In this document: in pieces, positions 26,055-39,900 of the stretch | Numbering within the stretch: position 1 is the first letter of the stretch | How the letters are laid out: the number at the start of each line of letters is the position of its first letter | Assembly: GCF_048771995.1 (NCBI RefSeq) | Contig: NC_133032.1 | Span: forward strand, 27,429,501 to 27,493,500 | DNA length: 64,000 bases | DNA from: Taeniopygia guttata | Taxonomy: Eukaryota; Chordata; Aves; Passeriformes; Estrildidae | Direction: 5' to 3' | The notes under the pieces: generated by a model | The model's input: the letters and a program-made list of their open reading frames with translations, nothing else | The model's database searches: none | What the model was told of the DNA's origin: nothing | Translations under genes and position numbers: made by a program

Positions 26055-26378
26055 GGCCCTAAGGGGGTCTGTCCTGCAGGCTGTGTGCCTGGGCTGGGGG
26101 CCAAGCAGGGAGTGCAGCTGCAGCCTGTCCAGCCTGTCCCCCTCCCTGCCCTGCCTGCACAGCCTGGGCCAAAGCCCCTTCCCCTGGGAGCTGCTGTCCA
26201 GCTGAGCCTCTGCCATCAGCCCAGCCCCTGCCTCCCCCTGGGGCTGTTTCTGCAGCCCACTGTGCCCAACAGCCCTGCCTGGCCACCCCAAGGCTGGGCT
26301 TGCCCTCTGCTCCATCACCCCCATCTCCTGGTCCCCCTCTCCCGGGGAGCAGCCAGCCCCCGCTGCTCCACCTCTGTC
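26055..26378. repeat. Isolated GC-rich block, probable repeat or LTR-like insertion
   Basis: About 320 bases of very GC-rich, C-rich sequence lie between AT-rich flanks with sharp edges. The CpG content is low despite the GC content, so it is not a CpG island. Short internal repetition is visible (CAGCCTGTC twice in tandem near 26117-26134), and CTGCC, CAGCC and CCCTG words recur. The style resembles GC-rich parts of songbird endogenous retrovirus LTRs or a minisatellite, but I could not define TG..CA ends or a target-site duplication. The ORFs across it on both strands (up to 100 codons) follow from the lack of stop codons in GC-rich DNA and are not genes. Confidence 0.4.
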
Positions 26379-28615
26379 TAATGTTCTTTTCCTCTCATGT
26401 TCACGAGGGAATAGAAATGACAGGACGTGATTTCTACTGGTCTAATTGCAACTGAAATAACTCTTATGCAGCTAGCTTGACAAAATGAAGCTGAGAGGAA
26501 AATACTAAAAGCATTATTAGGTCTATCTGATATTTGTTGCAGGCAAATATTCCCTATGAAAATTCAACTCTGTGGTCATATGGTTTCAGAATGAATATGG
26601 AAAAGATGGTGTCTATCACCCTTGACATGACAGGAAAACTTGATCTTTGACTAGAAAATTAAATAACTGGCTAGCAATCTTTGTATATGGTTAAAATTAG
26701 CTGTGATGAAACAGGAAGATATCAACAAAAACACTGAAGCTCAAAGACAGCAGACTTTTTAAAAAACTTTATAAATATAACTTGAAAATTATTAAGATTT
26801 AAAACTCTAGGATGAGTAGTAGACTAATCTGTGCAGCCTTCAAGAGCAAGGTGTTGTTTTGGTAGTTCTAATAATAAATCGTTTAAACTTATTCAAGCTA
26901 CACAGCTCTTCCCCAGGATATTCTGTCAAGTGACAGGTGTGCACTCACTACCTCAATTTCCCATTCTTTAGAATGAGACAACTTATTTTACACTACTAGA
27001 TGCAGGTCCATCTGTTAGAAATGAAAAATTCAAGATACTCCATGGAATTATATTCCAGATAATCTTTGTTTTGCTATCAGGTTAGTTCTAACATATGACA
27101 TTTCATAGAAGTTGCTTGCCATCAGGGCCATAGTCCATTTCACACAGGTCTCCAAATTGCAGTATCACCTTTTCCATCAATAGTTACTTGTGCTAGAAAG
27201 AATTGACCTCTAACTAAGAGCTTCTCAAAGACAAGACAAAATGCAAAGCAGCATAACAACCTAGTACTTGGCCTGGCATAATCCTTCCAAAAACAACCAA
27301 CTGTTGCTAGAGGCGGGGAGGAGGATAGAAAGCTGTATTTACAATACATGACAAATTAATGTTCCAATGAGTATCACTTCATGCATATCCCTAATCTGGG
27401 AAAAGTCTGATCTCTCTTCACCTCAGAAGGAATTACATATCCCCAAGGCCAGGCTATCTGCCGGATCTAATAATTACTGGGTAGCCAGAGACATGGGATT
27501 AGAACAGAACTGTTCTAAACAACTTCTGTTGTGCCAGCTTTCTGACAAGTCACTTTTCCTGTAAATTACACTGGCAACTAATGGTGCTGGATCCATATAC
27601 CAAGAGGAATCATAGACAAGCAATGCCACAGCTGTAACAACTTCTTCCATTAAAACCAACTGGGACCATGGAAAGCTGATCCTGAGCCTTTGCAGCGAGT
27701 CAGCACATGTTATCACATTAGCAGGGTTCTGATGTACATAAGCATCCACACCAAGATACAGCAGGAGAAACCAGAGCAGGGGGTTAAAAATGGTAAAGAA
27801 ATGAAATGCTTCTATGGATGCTCAGTTCTGCGGTAATACAGAAAAGAGGACAAGTAACCAAATACAGATAAAAATAAAGTGAAAAATAGAAGGGTGGGAA
27901 TATTAAAGTGGTTAGGAAACAGAACGCAAAAGAAATAAACTATAAAAGAGATAAAATAAGTTAATGGAGCAAAAAGAAAGAAATGGAACCAGCTGAGAGT
28001 GCATAAACATTAATTATGGAGAATCAAGATCCCTTCAGCTGCAGATTTTTGTTAGCGATAACATTGACTGATTCAGTTACAGATATTAAAAATTAATTAA
28101 GAACACAGACAAAACTAACAAATTCCTGCCATGACTGAACTGTGTTGAGTGTATAAAGCTGGTAACCAATTTGGCACTGCAAATTTTCATGGCTAAACAC
28201 TGGCAAGAATGCCTAGCTTGGCAGATTAGGGGTGATTCACAACCAGCTTGACTACCATTCCTCATTTAAATTGATTAATACGAGTAGACATGAAAATAGC
28301 TGCAGCCTGACAAGTAAAAAATGCAGTTTTACATAAAACTTTCAAGGTATTCAGAAAACACATGTGTATTGCAATAAAGTATGTTTTCCATGTAGAACTA
28401 CTATTTGCAGTCTTCTAAAGCCACAATAGAAATCATGTCAGGCTACACACAGAAAGATGCAGCTCAGGAGGCAGTTTCTTAAACATATAAAACATACAGT
28501 GGATCCAATTTCTGCCATAACAAACAGGCAAACAGGATTTACCTTTGGATCTGCTTAGGAAAACTAGCAAATGAAGTTCTTTTGCAGAATCTAAGCTGGG
28601 AAACTGTTACAAAGA

Positions 28616-28616
<1 letters not shown>

Positions 28617-28652
<36 letters not shown>
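28617..28652. repeat. Poly-A tract of 36 bases
   Basis: Uninterrupted A run. No AATAAA lies in the 40 bases upstream and no gene-like sequence precedes it, so it reads as a mononucleotide microsatellite rather than the tail of a retrocopy. On the minus strand it is a T run that could act as a pyrimidine tract. Confidence 0.9.
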
Positions 28653-28654
<2 letters not shown>

Positions 28655-31600
28655 AATAAATAGGTACATCTTAATCCAGTGGATTCAGCAGCACAAAGAT
28701 TTGCATTTAGGGGCCAGGTGCACCAGCTCTGGCAGAATCTATTTGCCACTCCTAGAGAGAGACTGCTGGCCTGACACAGGGCTCCTTAATATGTCCTTAA
28801 TGAGTCAGCTTCATCACCTCCATGCAGAGACCAGAGGAACGAGCACCTGCACACTTCTCACACTTACACACTCATCTTAGCACCCCACTGTGAAAACAGA
28901 ATGTACAGGAATAGCAGAGCTACAGGTACTGCAGGCTGTGCTCTTACCACCATTTGTTTTACCTTTACTGCTTTCTGTTTGTCTGCTTTGTATTTGTAAG
29001 TTAGAGGGAAAGTTAGTCCGTGCAGATTTGTTGGTGTTCCACAAAAAGCCTACCAAAAACTTACTGCAACAATTCCCACACGTGACAGTAAAGAAAAGTA
29101 TTAAGAAATAGAGGTAACAAGGAAACTTCAAAGCTTAAAATATTTAATTCAGCTAGAAATGTAAACCATTGTGGCAGACAATACAAGAGATTCTGACACT
29201 GTTTAAAAAAAAAATAGCACATTTTTAATCACATCTCTCAGGATCAGTGTATCTTTATACAAACAGTATGACTTGAATATGTAGTTTCAATACTCAGAGT
29301 TCAGCTGCCTAAAAATGAGATCATTTATGTTTCTGAGCTCTTTGTGTGTTCACCACTGTGTCTCAAGAATTTTATGATTTACTAACCATAATAGCACACT
29401 TAGGATCTCATACATTATAATTTAAACAGAAAAGCAAACATAACTTATTTATTTAAAATTCTGGGCCTGAGCATTAAGCAAGAATTTACCTTTAGATCCT
29501 TCCTGTTTCCTTCTTTAAAAGGAAGGTTTTCTTTCTAAGGGAATGTGGGAAAAATTACACATCTAAATATTTCAAAGGATTCACCTTAGTCATTTTTGTT
29601 TCTGCAAAATTTGAAAGGGAAGGGAACATACAGGAAAGAATTTTTCAAGTTTTGATAACATATGGAGAACTCACTGAAATCCTGCAACCTAAATTCTGAC
29701 AAATAACTAAAATAATTACATCAGCTTTTCAAACAATATTATTTTACAATAATTCTATTTATACCAGTGCACACTCATAAAACAAACAAATATCTCATTT
29801 TGGTGAGATATGAATCCTTGAAAACATACTGTAGCATCCCATCCCAAGCATTTAGCAGAAATTTTTAATCTCCTTACCAGTAATCTCCATTGTAAAACAC
29901 ACTCTCTTTCTTTTTCTGGTGTGCTCAACAATTGCCCAGCTCCTACTCCAACTGCAGCCTCTCCCTGTGTGAGTGGAAAGAATGGTGTTATCCCAGCAGG
30001 TAATTAATTGGCTGTGAGGGGTCATTTTTAGAGAGATTGAAAACACCTGAGTGGGAGGAACAGCTGTGGGGCTGATGGCAGAACAGACACTTGTTCCCAC
30101 ACAGTCAGGGTTTAAATGACAAAGTCCTACGAGCTCAGCACCACCTTGGAAATTTTAAATGCTTATATGCATTTTAATGCACAAAAAGCATTTTTTGTGC
30201 ATTTTTGAGGTAATAATAAATGTCTCATGATGCTCTCTCACCTTGTTAGCAGGCAGCTCTGAGCTGAGGACTCTGTTGAGCACTTCCTCTCTATTGAAAG
30301 AGGGAGGGAAGAGCAAAGACGGTCTCACCCCTGTGGCCAGCACAGCCAGGTGCCCTCTTCACTTTTTTCCCCACTCTACTCTTTTCAGGTGTGATTTATC
30401 TCTTGGGTGAAAAAAAAGTATTGAGGGACTGAGGCAAATAATTTCAGTGTGCTCAGGAGAAAACAGGAAACTCAAAACCTCAATTATAAGAACCATGTTG
30501 TAGAATAAAAATGAAAATAATTGGTCTCCGTTTTTGAAAAAATACACAGTCAACCCCTCCTGACCTCAATAGTGTGATATTGCAGTCAATACTTGTGTCT
30601 CTCACAACAAAAATCATATCCAGTTCTCTTGCACGTGGCTCAGACAAAATGTGCATTACTCCAACACCGGCACTACAGGTAACCTGGAAAATTCAAAGAA
30701 TCCCAATGATGAAGGAACTGATACTTGCTCATGATGCTGATTAAAAAATTCTGATAATCTATTTCTGTCCCCTCACAAATTAAAACTAGAAAATAAGCTA
30801 CATAGAATGCAAAAAGGGTCTAAATAAATTACTTTACTAATTGAATTACTTTGCACACATGTCTAGGTTTTATTTTAATGTATTAATAAATTCCACTTTA
30901 TAAGGATTTTTCTGCATTCTTTTGTCACATCTGTCCATTCTTTATAAATTTAAGTTACCTGCAAAGATGATAAAAAAAAAAGTTATAAAATATGACTAGA
31001 AGCCAAAACTAACTGTCAATCCAATACTAAATATAATCTTAGCATGCCAGAAACAATTTTTTTTTTTTGATATTGCATTTATTCCATCTGGAGTGGTTAG
31101 ATTTTCACTTCCTGAAGCTAAATATGAATCTAAAAAACCTGTATTACTGCCCTGCTTCAGTAAAAAGAATCAAAGGAATTCCATCATATTTTATATTTAT
31201 TCTATGTTAAGGTGCCATAAGTACTTTTCCTTATGAAAAAAAGGAAATCAGACATTCCAATTGGCTATTTAATTTCTTACTACTCTTTTTTTCTTTTCAT
31301 TAATTATTTGCATATAAAATATTCTTTTATTTCTGTGCTTTTAAACTACCCATCATAAGGAGGCTTGGAGAAACAGATCAGATTTAACACTTGTAAATGA
31401 TCATATTCTCTTCCTTCTAGAAACTTGCATATGGACAAGAAACCAGCTCACTGGCTATTTTAAAGTGAAACTGGTCATATTTAAAGACTTCCAGAAAAAC
31501 AGACAGATAAAAGGTTTAGTGAGGAAATATTTAATCAGAAAAGATTTGGCAAATTAATCTGTAAATGAATCCTTGCATACGTGCTCTTTTCATTACAGAG

Positions 31601-31930
31601 AAGTACTATCCCTGCTGCCAATCATTTCCCAGCATTTTCAGTGCCAAAGTGCACCTTACCCCACATTGCCCCACCAGACTTTTCTGTTTTAGCAACAGCC
31701 TCCTAAATTTACGGCCAGATAATAAAACCTTTTACATTAAAACAAAACCAAACCACCAAACTTCCCATTTTGACTCCCCTGAGGATTCCCAGGAAAAATT
31801 CTGCTTCTGGAGGTTGTTGGTTGGCAAAATCCAGGTTACCTAATATGGGAGTTGGAGTGTGACTTTGATGTTCCAGACATGAATGATTTGGGGGTATGTG
31901 TCTAATCTTACAATTCAGTGAAGTGAGCAG

Positions 31931-31970
<40 letters not shown>
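31931..31970. repeat. Poly-A tract of 40 bases
   Basis: Uninterrupted run of 40 As starting after GTGAGCAG. There is no polyadenylation signal just upstream, and I saw no flanking target-site duplication. It is best called a mononucleotide repeat; its true length is uncertain from assembly alone. Confidence 0.9.
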
Positions 31971-31973
<3 letters not shown>

Positions 31974-34057
31974 AGCTTTTAACTGGCTGCAATTTTTTCC
32001 AAAAAAAGACTCTTATTTTCAAAGCAGTTCTATAGTGGCCTAAATTCACATCATAGCAATACCTTACAAGCCTCACCATAATGTTAGCTATTGAGTATTT
32101 ATAGCTCCACTCTTTATATCACAGGAAAAGTATGCAGGGTCTTATACCCTGGCAAGCAGAGATCACAGTGTCAGGAAACTCTATAGTCACTTTGCTATAG
32201 TGCAGGAGCTTCAACAAATAATAAAACACAAAGCTTAAAAAGGCAAAGCATCCAGCGTGTGGAACGTCTTCATCTATTTCAGAAGAATTATTTAACCAAG
32301 TGGTAATGATTTCACATTGGTAATTCTTTTTTCTCATCAGTATACTCATAATTTATATGCAATTCTGAATAGAAATCTAGGCTGAAAATGACTGCTTGAA
32401 ACTCTAGACAGCTATTCTTTCCAGCCCTTCCTGAGCTTATAAAATGGAACAGGTGTTGAATTAACTGGACTTGTTCCTTTTCCCTTGAGGTAGCTGTGCA
32501 ACAAAGAAATCAAGAAGCCTCTTGCCTGCATTTCTCCAAGCATATTAAAGAAAGCTTTACTGTGAAAATAATTGATAGAAAGAATAGCACTAATTTACTG
32601 CCATTTACCACAGCTGCCTTCCATCCACTTTGCACTGAAACATAATTATGCCAGTGACATGCATTTAGGGAAACCTCCCTAACTCACCATACCTATAGCA
32701 TTAAAGTAACAACTAATTTTGGGGGAAGGTACAACACAACTATTCCAAGACAAGCAGGTGGTTCTATGTCTAAATTGCTCCATTGTGACAACTGCATTTA
32801 ATCATTTTCTGTGTATTACTTTAAAAAATATTTTAATATTAGAAATCCAGTTCAGAGAGATCTCTAAAGGGGTTAAGTAAAAAAAATTTATATCCTTTCT
32901 TGGATTTCCAAATCTTTAGGAAGGACGCTTTTTCTGCCTCCGAAGAATTAAATGTAATTATTTAAAATCCTGCTGGGATTTGTTTACACAACTAAAAAAT
33001 TTGGTATTTTGTATACTCCAAGCCTGGTATGACTTTAAATAAACAGTACAGTTGCTGTACTTTCCCACCTAAATATTATACCTTATCTCTGATATAAATG
33101 TAAATGTATATTCATGGTGAAGAAGAACATCTACCATCTATGCATGTTCCTGGCACACAAAGACTACCAGAGGCATTGCAATTTTGCTGCCAGTTTATTC
33201 TCATGCTCTTCAGAGAAAAGGGAAATGTGCAGATCCTCAGCTAGAACGAACTGAATTTTCGAAGTTATAGGAGTGACTATTATAACTATTCATGTCAGCC
33301 TCTATTCCTGTCCCTTTAAAATCCTTAATACAGCTTTTTTATTATAAAGTTATCAGTACTCTTTAAAGTTTCTGTTCAATGAATATCATAAGTATATCAT
33401 ACCTGCAACCCTCAGATACAGTCCTTAAAATAAGAATGCACAGAGCCAAACAGGCATTGAAATGAACAGTGCTTCATCTTCCACGAAACAGCTCAGGCTC
33501 ATTTGCAGCATACACTTTCTGGAATTATATGTTCTTAGCTCTACTTGAGAATTCTCATTCGATGAAGCTAGGAAACTTTAGAATATTGTTATTTTACTTT
33601 AAAATCCAGGAGCCTGAGCAGCTCTGAATCACAGTCCTCCATCCTGTTGCCAGCTATGGGCTAATCATTCATACATTAACCTCAGTTTGACTTGCTATAC
33701 TGACAGCAATGTGGAAATATGTGATTTATGAGGTAAAGCAAGTTAAATCCATTAGAAGAAAACTACTAAGTCAAGCACACCACATTGTGGATTAAGAGGT
33801 AAAAGGCTCATTTCCACTACAGATTCATTCCTCTCTGGATCTAACCCTTTTTGTCAGCAACTGCCCACCCGCATTGATTATAAAGGATTGTGTCAGCCTA
33901 AATCTTAATGTAATGTTAAGAGAGAAATTTGGATGTTTTCTGCTGGCTTCTGCATATGGGCAAATTTCACACAGAATGTAAATCAGACTTTTATTCATTT
34001 TGTTTCAGGCTATTACCTAATAATTTCTAATGCTGTCAGAAAGATTATGGAGCACAC

Positions 34058-34134
34058 AGATTTTGTCAGGGGGATAGCCTAAATGGTTTCTTGAGGCTTC
34101 TTCCAACCCTATTTTTCTACATTCCTGTAATTTT
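34058..34134 (+). mobile_element. CR1 LINE 3' end fragment (old)
   Basis: The sequence matches the sense 3' end of an old CR1. A stretch equivalent to 'GGATTGGACTAGATGACCTC' is followed by TTGAGG, CTTCTTCCAACCCTATTTTTC and then TACATTCCTGTAATTTT, a degraded form of the terminal ATTCTATG octamer repeat. Only about 75 bases are recognisable, and the body upstream is lost or too diverged to see. Confidence 0.65.
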
Positions 34135-37100
34135 GGAAAGATGCTAAAATTTTCATACTGTAGCTGGAATCTGAACCAGAGTATTGCTTCACTACCCTGA
34201 ATGGCAAATGTGGAGCCTGAACACCAAACCATCAAAGCTGAGCATTAAACTCCATGACATACAAAAGAGGAAATGTTCCATCCAACTCCCCTGTGTCCTT
34301 GCTGGAATTCTTGAAAATCCTGGCATTGTTTCTCTTTGCAGACAATCCTGTTAACACTAGGAAACCACAAAAGTCCAAAGAACCACACAGCAATATGATT
34401 AGTAAGATACTTTTTACACTACACAGAAACACAGAATGCAGTAAAAGCAGTGTTCTATTATGTGTGTCCTTGGGGCTTGGACAGAAGGGAGGGAACTAAA
34501 GCCCTGAAACTCCTGGGATCAATTCTGGGCAAATTATTCAAGCTGAGTCTAGAATGCTGATGTTATTTTGGAGTGGTTCTGTGCTCTTAGTGAATTTGCT
34601 TCCCTCCTCCATGTTCCAAACCCTCCCCAAAGGAGAGTCCACACCTCTATACCTTGATCTTCCATGGAACCAGAGCCACCAGGTGTATCCCCACTGCTCA
34701 TTCTTTCAGGACAGCCCTGGGCTGAGATATTCAAACTCCAAACCTGTAGCTGTAATAGATATATTAATTTGAGAAATAGTGCTAATGAGTCCCGCAGAAG
34801 GGCTATAACAAGACAACTGTATCATTTCCAAGACCCCAGCTGGTATTTCTAATAGCTTTATGCTGCATATTTCCATAAGACAATTTAGTAGAGTTATCTG
34901 GGGATTTCAGGACTGTTCTGTACTGTGTAATGTAACCAGAGCTTTTATAGTCTAGTTCTCCATCTAACACAGCACTAGCATTGCCTTCTTTATTAAAATG
35001 TAACTGCAAGAAACATTCACAAAAAATATTGTGACACCCAGGTACTAAATTATTTGGAGTGAAGAGAAATACTCTAGAATGAGGTAACTAGGATACTGTC
35101 ATTAAAAAACAACACGATTTTGAGTGGGATAGAGATGTGTCCACAAAACAAAGCAAAACCACAGCAACTCCACAGCTCTAGCTAAGAGAGAGACCAGTTC
35201 TGCAAAAAAGTATTAAGAATGCCTTAATCGACAGAAGATCAAATTATCACAGAGAGGAGACTGGTTAGCCAGTTATTGGTGGTTTTGTGCACCATAAAGA
35301 ATGTTCACATCTAAAGCTGTCTTTAGTATGCCTCTGCCTCAGACTCTGGAAAAAAAGGTGATGTGTTAATTCCAGGCTTATGTTTTACCTCTAGGGAACA
35401 AAACAATGCAGGAAAGTTTCTAAAGCTGATCAAATCTAGAAAAAAATCTAGAAAATGCAACATTTTGATCAAACTATGCTCCCTCTAACCACAACTAAAG
35501 CTGCATAAATCTTAAAAACGAAAAAGGAACAAAAGAGGGATGAAAGAAGGGGATGGGACTTGATATAAATGCATACTCCTCTGAGATGAGATAGAACACC
35601 CACCTCTGTTCTGAGACCTCATAATGCAATATTAAAACTGTAGTGTTGTGAACAGATTGATAAAGCTCTGCTGGGATTGCTTACAGAGTGTAAATACACT
35701 GAAATAAATCAGAACCTTTTTGCACTTCAAAATATGTTTCTCTGCAGTGTAGACAGTCCTAATAAGTAAAGCAGCCCATCCCAGCTGACATAGTTCAGCA
35801 ATTCTAAACCACAATTATCCTTTTGTGTTACTGGTATGTGCATAAATAACTTTTAAAAAAAACTTGCAAAATACAAAATACTCCTTCCCAGAAGGGAAAC
35901 TGTATAGTCAGAACATCTCATTGCTCTTCGAAATAAGACAATTATGAATAATATGATGGGAACTTTCAGAACATACTGCATCACTCAAGTTCTGCATGAG
36001 TAATTATAATAATGTTTTGTAACATCATTAATTTTGTCAGCAGATTTTTTGTCTCAGATTTCTGAAATATAAGATTTGTTCCCCCAAAGGACATTGACCC
36101 TCAGCATAATTTCCTGGCTAATGTCTATCATTCTGCTGAGAACATCTGAGTAGTAAAGAAACATTTGTTTTCTGGGCTAGTGTTTGGGTGTTGAGGTTAC
36201 AGAAGGTATTGTCTGCAAGCTGGCTTTTTCCTTCTATGGCAATTGTTGTTTTGAAAGATTTCACAAGTGTCCAAGCTGTTAGGTGTAAGAAGGATTGTGT
36301 CAGTAAGCATTAAAATTCCTTCTTCTTCCAGCATGAAGCCAGCTCACTTCCTTATCTTTACTGCTTCTCAAAGGAGAATCTATCTATGTCTTATGGCTAT
36401 ATCTTCAGATTTCAAGTGGGTTTTTTTGTTTTTCTTTTTGATGTTAGTGTCAAAAAGACAGGAATTAATTTATTTTCAAAAGTCAACAGGTTGAGAATAG
36501 CTTTACTGTTATATATACTGTAAGATTAAGGCTTACCTTGAAAGGGCAGAAATTGGAAAAATGAGTCAAATAACCAGTTTGTTACAGATCACATAAACTT
36601 ACAGATTCAGAAATTATTATGAGGGTTCATATAAGCAATGACCCATCAAGCATTTTATAAAAATAGTGAGAAAGAAAATATAAACTTTAAAGAAAGGCCA
36701 GCAGTTGCCCAGGTAAGACATATGAAGGAGAACAGATGCAGAACCAAAATGGGGAAGACAGGACTAGAAAGGAACTAATTATTTGAACTGGCAACATCTC
36801 CATGGGAGAAACCAGAAATATGAGATGGTTGTCAGTAATATGACCCTAAGATAGGTTTTTAGCAAGACAGTCATGCAACAAAGCCCTCAGTTTTCTGAAA
36901 TAAATCTGCTGCTGTTTACTTTATGTGGCTCTGTCTGACCACACAAGAGGTACAGCCCAGCTTCCAGGACACTTGTGAAATTAAATTTCTTTTTAATGAG
37001 GAATCGCAGTAAGTCTTTTGTAAATTACACCATTTTGAGTTAAACCAGCTCTGAATTAACAATTTCACCAGAGTTAGCAAGCAACACTTTACAAATCAAG

Positions 37101-39390
37101 AAATGTTTATTCCTATTTTTTGAAAGGAATTTGAAAGTGATCTGTTTCAAATGCAAAACAAGTCAGATGAGATGGCAAGAATGAGATTTGGCCCAACCTG
37201 TTGGCAAAGAATGCAGTTTGAATAGAACATTTTCTCCTTCCAAGAAAATAAAATAATATACAGGATTATTCTTTTCCTCAATTTTGTTGTATTTCCTTAC
37301 CTTCCCACCTATTCATACCTGTTCCTTGTCTCTCCCCTACCATTGCAGTACGTCCCAAAAACATCCTATGGTGCACATATTTAACTGACAGTTCATAAAC
37401 ATGAGAATGAAAAAGCTTTATACCTTTTTTACTCTCTTCATTTCAGCCATAAATTTTGCTGATGCCCAGCCTGATGATTTATTAGATATTTCTCTACTAA
37501 GCATGTTTTCTATTGCTATCTTCCTACTTGCTGTGTTTCACAATAGTCCAAATTCTTCTTGAGACATAACTAATACCTGGGGAATAGAATGCATCCTTGT
37601 ATTCTCTATGCCTTCAATCCTCCTATGCAATACAAAGAAATCAAGAAAATCAGACTCTTGTGCAGCTTTATAATAAATATATTCTTCATGGAACAATATG
37701 TCCTAATAAAAGATGACAGTGACATGAATCTGTCTCTGATGATGTGTAGGTCTTCTGTATTCCAGGTTCACAAGGAATTCAGCTGTCTGCTCTTCTTAGG
37801 TAAGATTGAACTGTAAGATTATCAGTGCAATATTTTGAAATAATATAAAGATGATCTTTTGAATGTAGGCAGACTCCATAACTCATAATGCCCTTCAGTT
37901 GCTTTCACTTGGAAAAAATTAATCAATAAATGAGCTAATACTATAGAATTTACATGCCTTAATTATTATTCTTCTCTTGTTCTGTATATTGTTGATCAAC
38001 TTACACCAAAATAATCTTTTTTAATCAAATATTATGGCATCAGTGTAAGATGAAAAACTTATAAATGTTCAGGTTTGAGGTTCTCCATGTGACAGCTGAC
38101 CACTAAATTTAGAAAAGGAGGAAAGACAATTTTTATATCTGCAAGTCACAAGGTTTTCACACTGGCTATCTGCTCCACCTGAGCAAGAATAGAGCTGGGA
38201 GATGTAAACCAAGAATGTGTGTTTGTATGGCCTTACTGCCCAGGCTTTGGTCACAACCCCCACAAGCAAATCATTTGTTAATAAAATAGATCCCTCAGAA
38301 TGCAAACTGGAAGGCAATACCAAGTGATTCAAGTGATAGTCGCATGTAGGCCTAATGTTTTCCTTAAGATAATATAAACCTCAAAAATCCTTTCCTAGGT
38401 AAGGCAGGACCCATTCTGATGGACAAGCTGAATAGGAGCCTTAGCATGCTTACTTAGTGTATTAGCCCCCATAAAAATTTCCTTAGGGTAAAAGAAATTA
38501 CAACATTTTTTCAGTGTTATTTTCTATTTTTGATATTTATTATACAATTGTTGGCTGCAAAAGTGTCACAATAAATTTTTAACATTAAAAATTTAAAATA
38601 ATACTTCCACTTGCAGCAGTTCCAGGGATAATCTATATCTCTGTAACCACCTCTTGCAGAGGTGTTTGACTGCAGCTGCCTATGAAACACCTTCTCAATG
38701 AGGAATACTTGGTCACATTGTATGACTATTACCAGAATAATTTAAGAAGAGATAACTGATATTTGCAAAAAGGGTAAAATTTCACATATTCCTCATCATT
38801 CACCCTGACAGGCTCTGAAACTTGTATGCTGTAAAGCAGCTCATCAGTCTCAGCAAGGACATGAGAATAACATAATAATAACAATAATATTGATAACAAG
38901 AAACAAACAGCCACAGGTTTAGAAGGTTTAAGCTTGTAAAATACACCTCCCCAATGAAAGGGGTATGATGCCTCTCATACAAAGTATTCAGACATCGAAA
39001 CTTTGCAAACAACCCTGGTGTACTTTAGAAAGAAGGTTCCTGTCTTTCCACTGAGCCCATTGGACTTATTGAGGAGAACAAGAAAAAAATAATAAAAGGC
39101 ACCTTATGGTGTCTTTTGGTGAAGCCTGACAAAGTTTCCATAAATCCACATAAGTAGTCCATGAAGGCTGCATGCCAACAATGTGGCAGCTGTAGGGTCA
39201 GGCCTGGAATGGCTGCTGTGAGTAACATCAGGGACCTCAAAATGCAAGAATCTGCAGACAGCAAAGGCACACACACAGATGAAGGGAAAGGATGAGAATC
39301 CTCATCTCAGAGACTGAATTACTTTAGCCCATAGTGGACTCGACCGTCCTTTCTGTTTTGCCAATGACTAAGCTGCTCTCCTGAGCACAG
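34135..39390. other. AT-rich non-coding DNA
   Basis: No supported gene and no repeat that I could classify. Short ORFs of 60-87 codons occur on both strands with no recognisable content. Confidence 0.55.
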
Positions 39391-39900
39391 AGCCATAGAA
39401 AAGCCTAGGGTGGGAGAGGGTCTGGAAATCCTCTGGTTTAATCTTCTTTTGCAAACAGGGCTTTAGTTTATGTTATCCAGGGCTCTATGCAGACAGGTCT
39501 TAAATATTTCCTGTGAGAGACGCTGCGCCAGTTCTCTGGGTAACCTGTTCCAGTGTCTAATTGTTCTCATGGGAAGAGTGACCAAAGAACCTCAGTCATG
39601 TCTATAAATATCCTCCAGTACTGCAACACTGTGATAAGATTCCCTCCCCGAGCATGCTTTTCTCTAGGTCCAACAAACAAATTTCCTTCAATTTTTCTTC
39701 ATTTTTCAAGTTCTAGAACCCTCTAATCATCTTGGTAATTCCCTGCTGGATCCCTTCTAGCTTTATAATGCCTCTTGAAATGGGGAGACCAAAACTGGAC
39801 AGTGTTCTATGTGTGGCCTAACAAGTGGTTGAGTAGAGCATAAAAATCACCTCCCTTAATACCTTGGTTACACTTCTGCTGACACAGCCCAGGCCATGGA
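39391..39900 (-). mobile_element. CR1 LINE, about 510-bp 3' portion, antisense
   Basis: This is the longest contiguous CR1 copy here that includes the 3' end. From the left it has the antisense terminus (CATAGAAAAGCC), then GGGTAACCTGTTCCAGTG (39538-39555), GATAAGATTCCCTCCC (39634-39649), a block equivalent to 'AATCATCTTGGTGGC' near 39725-39739, CCAAAACTGGACAGTGTTCTATG (39789-39811), 'GTGTGGCCTAACAAG' and finally CACCTCCCTTAATAC followed by CACAGCCCAGG. This block order is that of the CR1 3' region read backwards, so the element lies on the minus strand and is 5'-truncated, as is usual. Many substitutions separate it from a consensus, indicating considerable age. It has no coding capacity. 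Confidence 0.9.

Larger units (their letters stand above)
26379..34057. other. AT-rich non-coding DNA
   Basis: No supported gene. The main features are two long poly-A runs (28617-28652 and 31931-31970), annotated separately. A weak exon-like segment on the minus strand (28543-28595) borders the first of them and is listed as a finding only. Confidence 0.55.

Noticed and set aside
26022..26381. ORFs of 75-100 codons on both strands in the GC-rich block
   Set aside because: They overlap in opposite directions and follow from base composition; the products are Pro/Leu/Gly/Ala low-complexity sequence.
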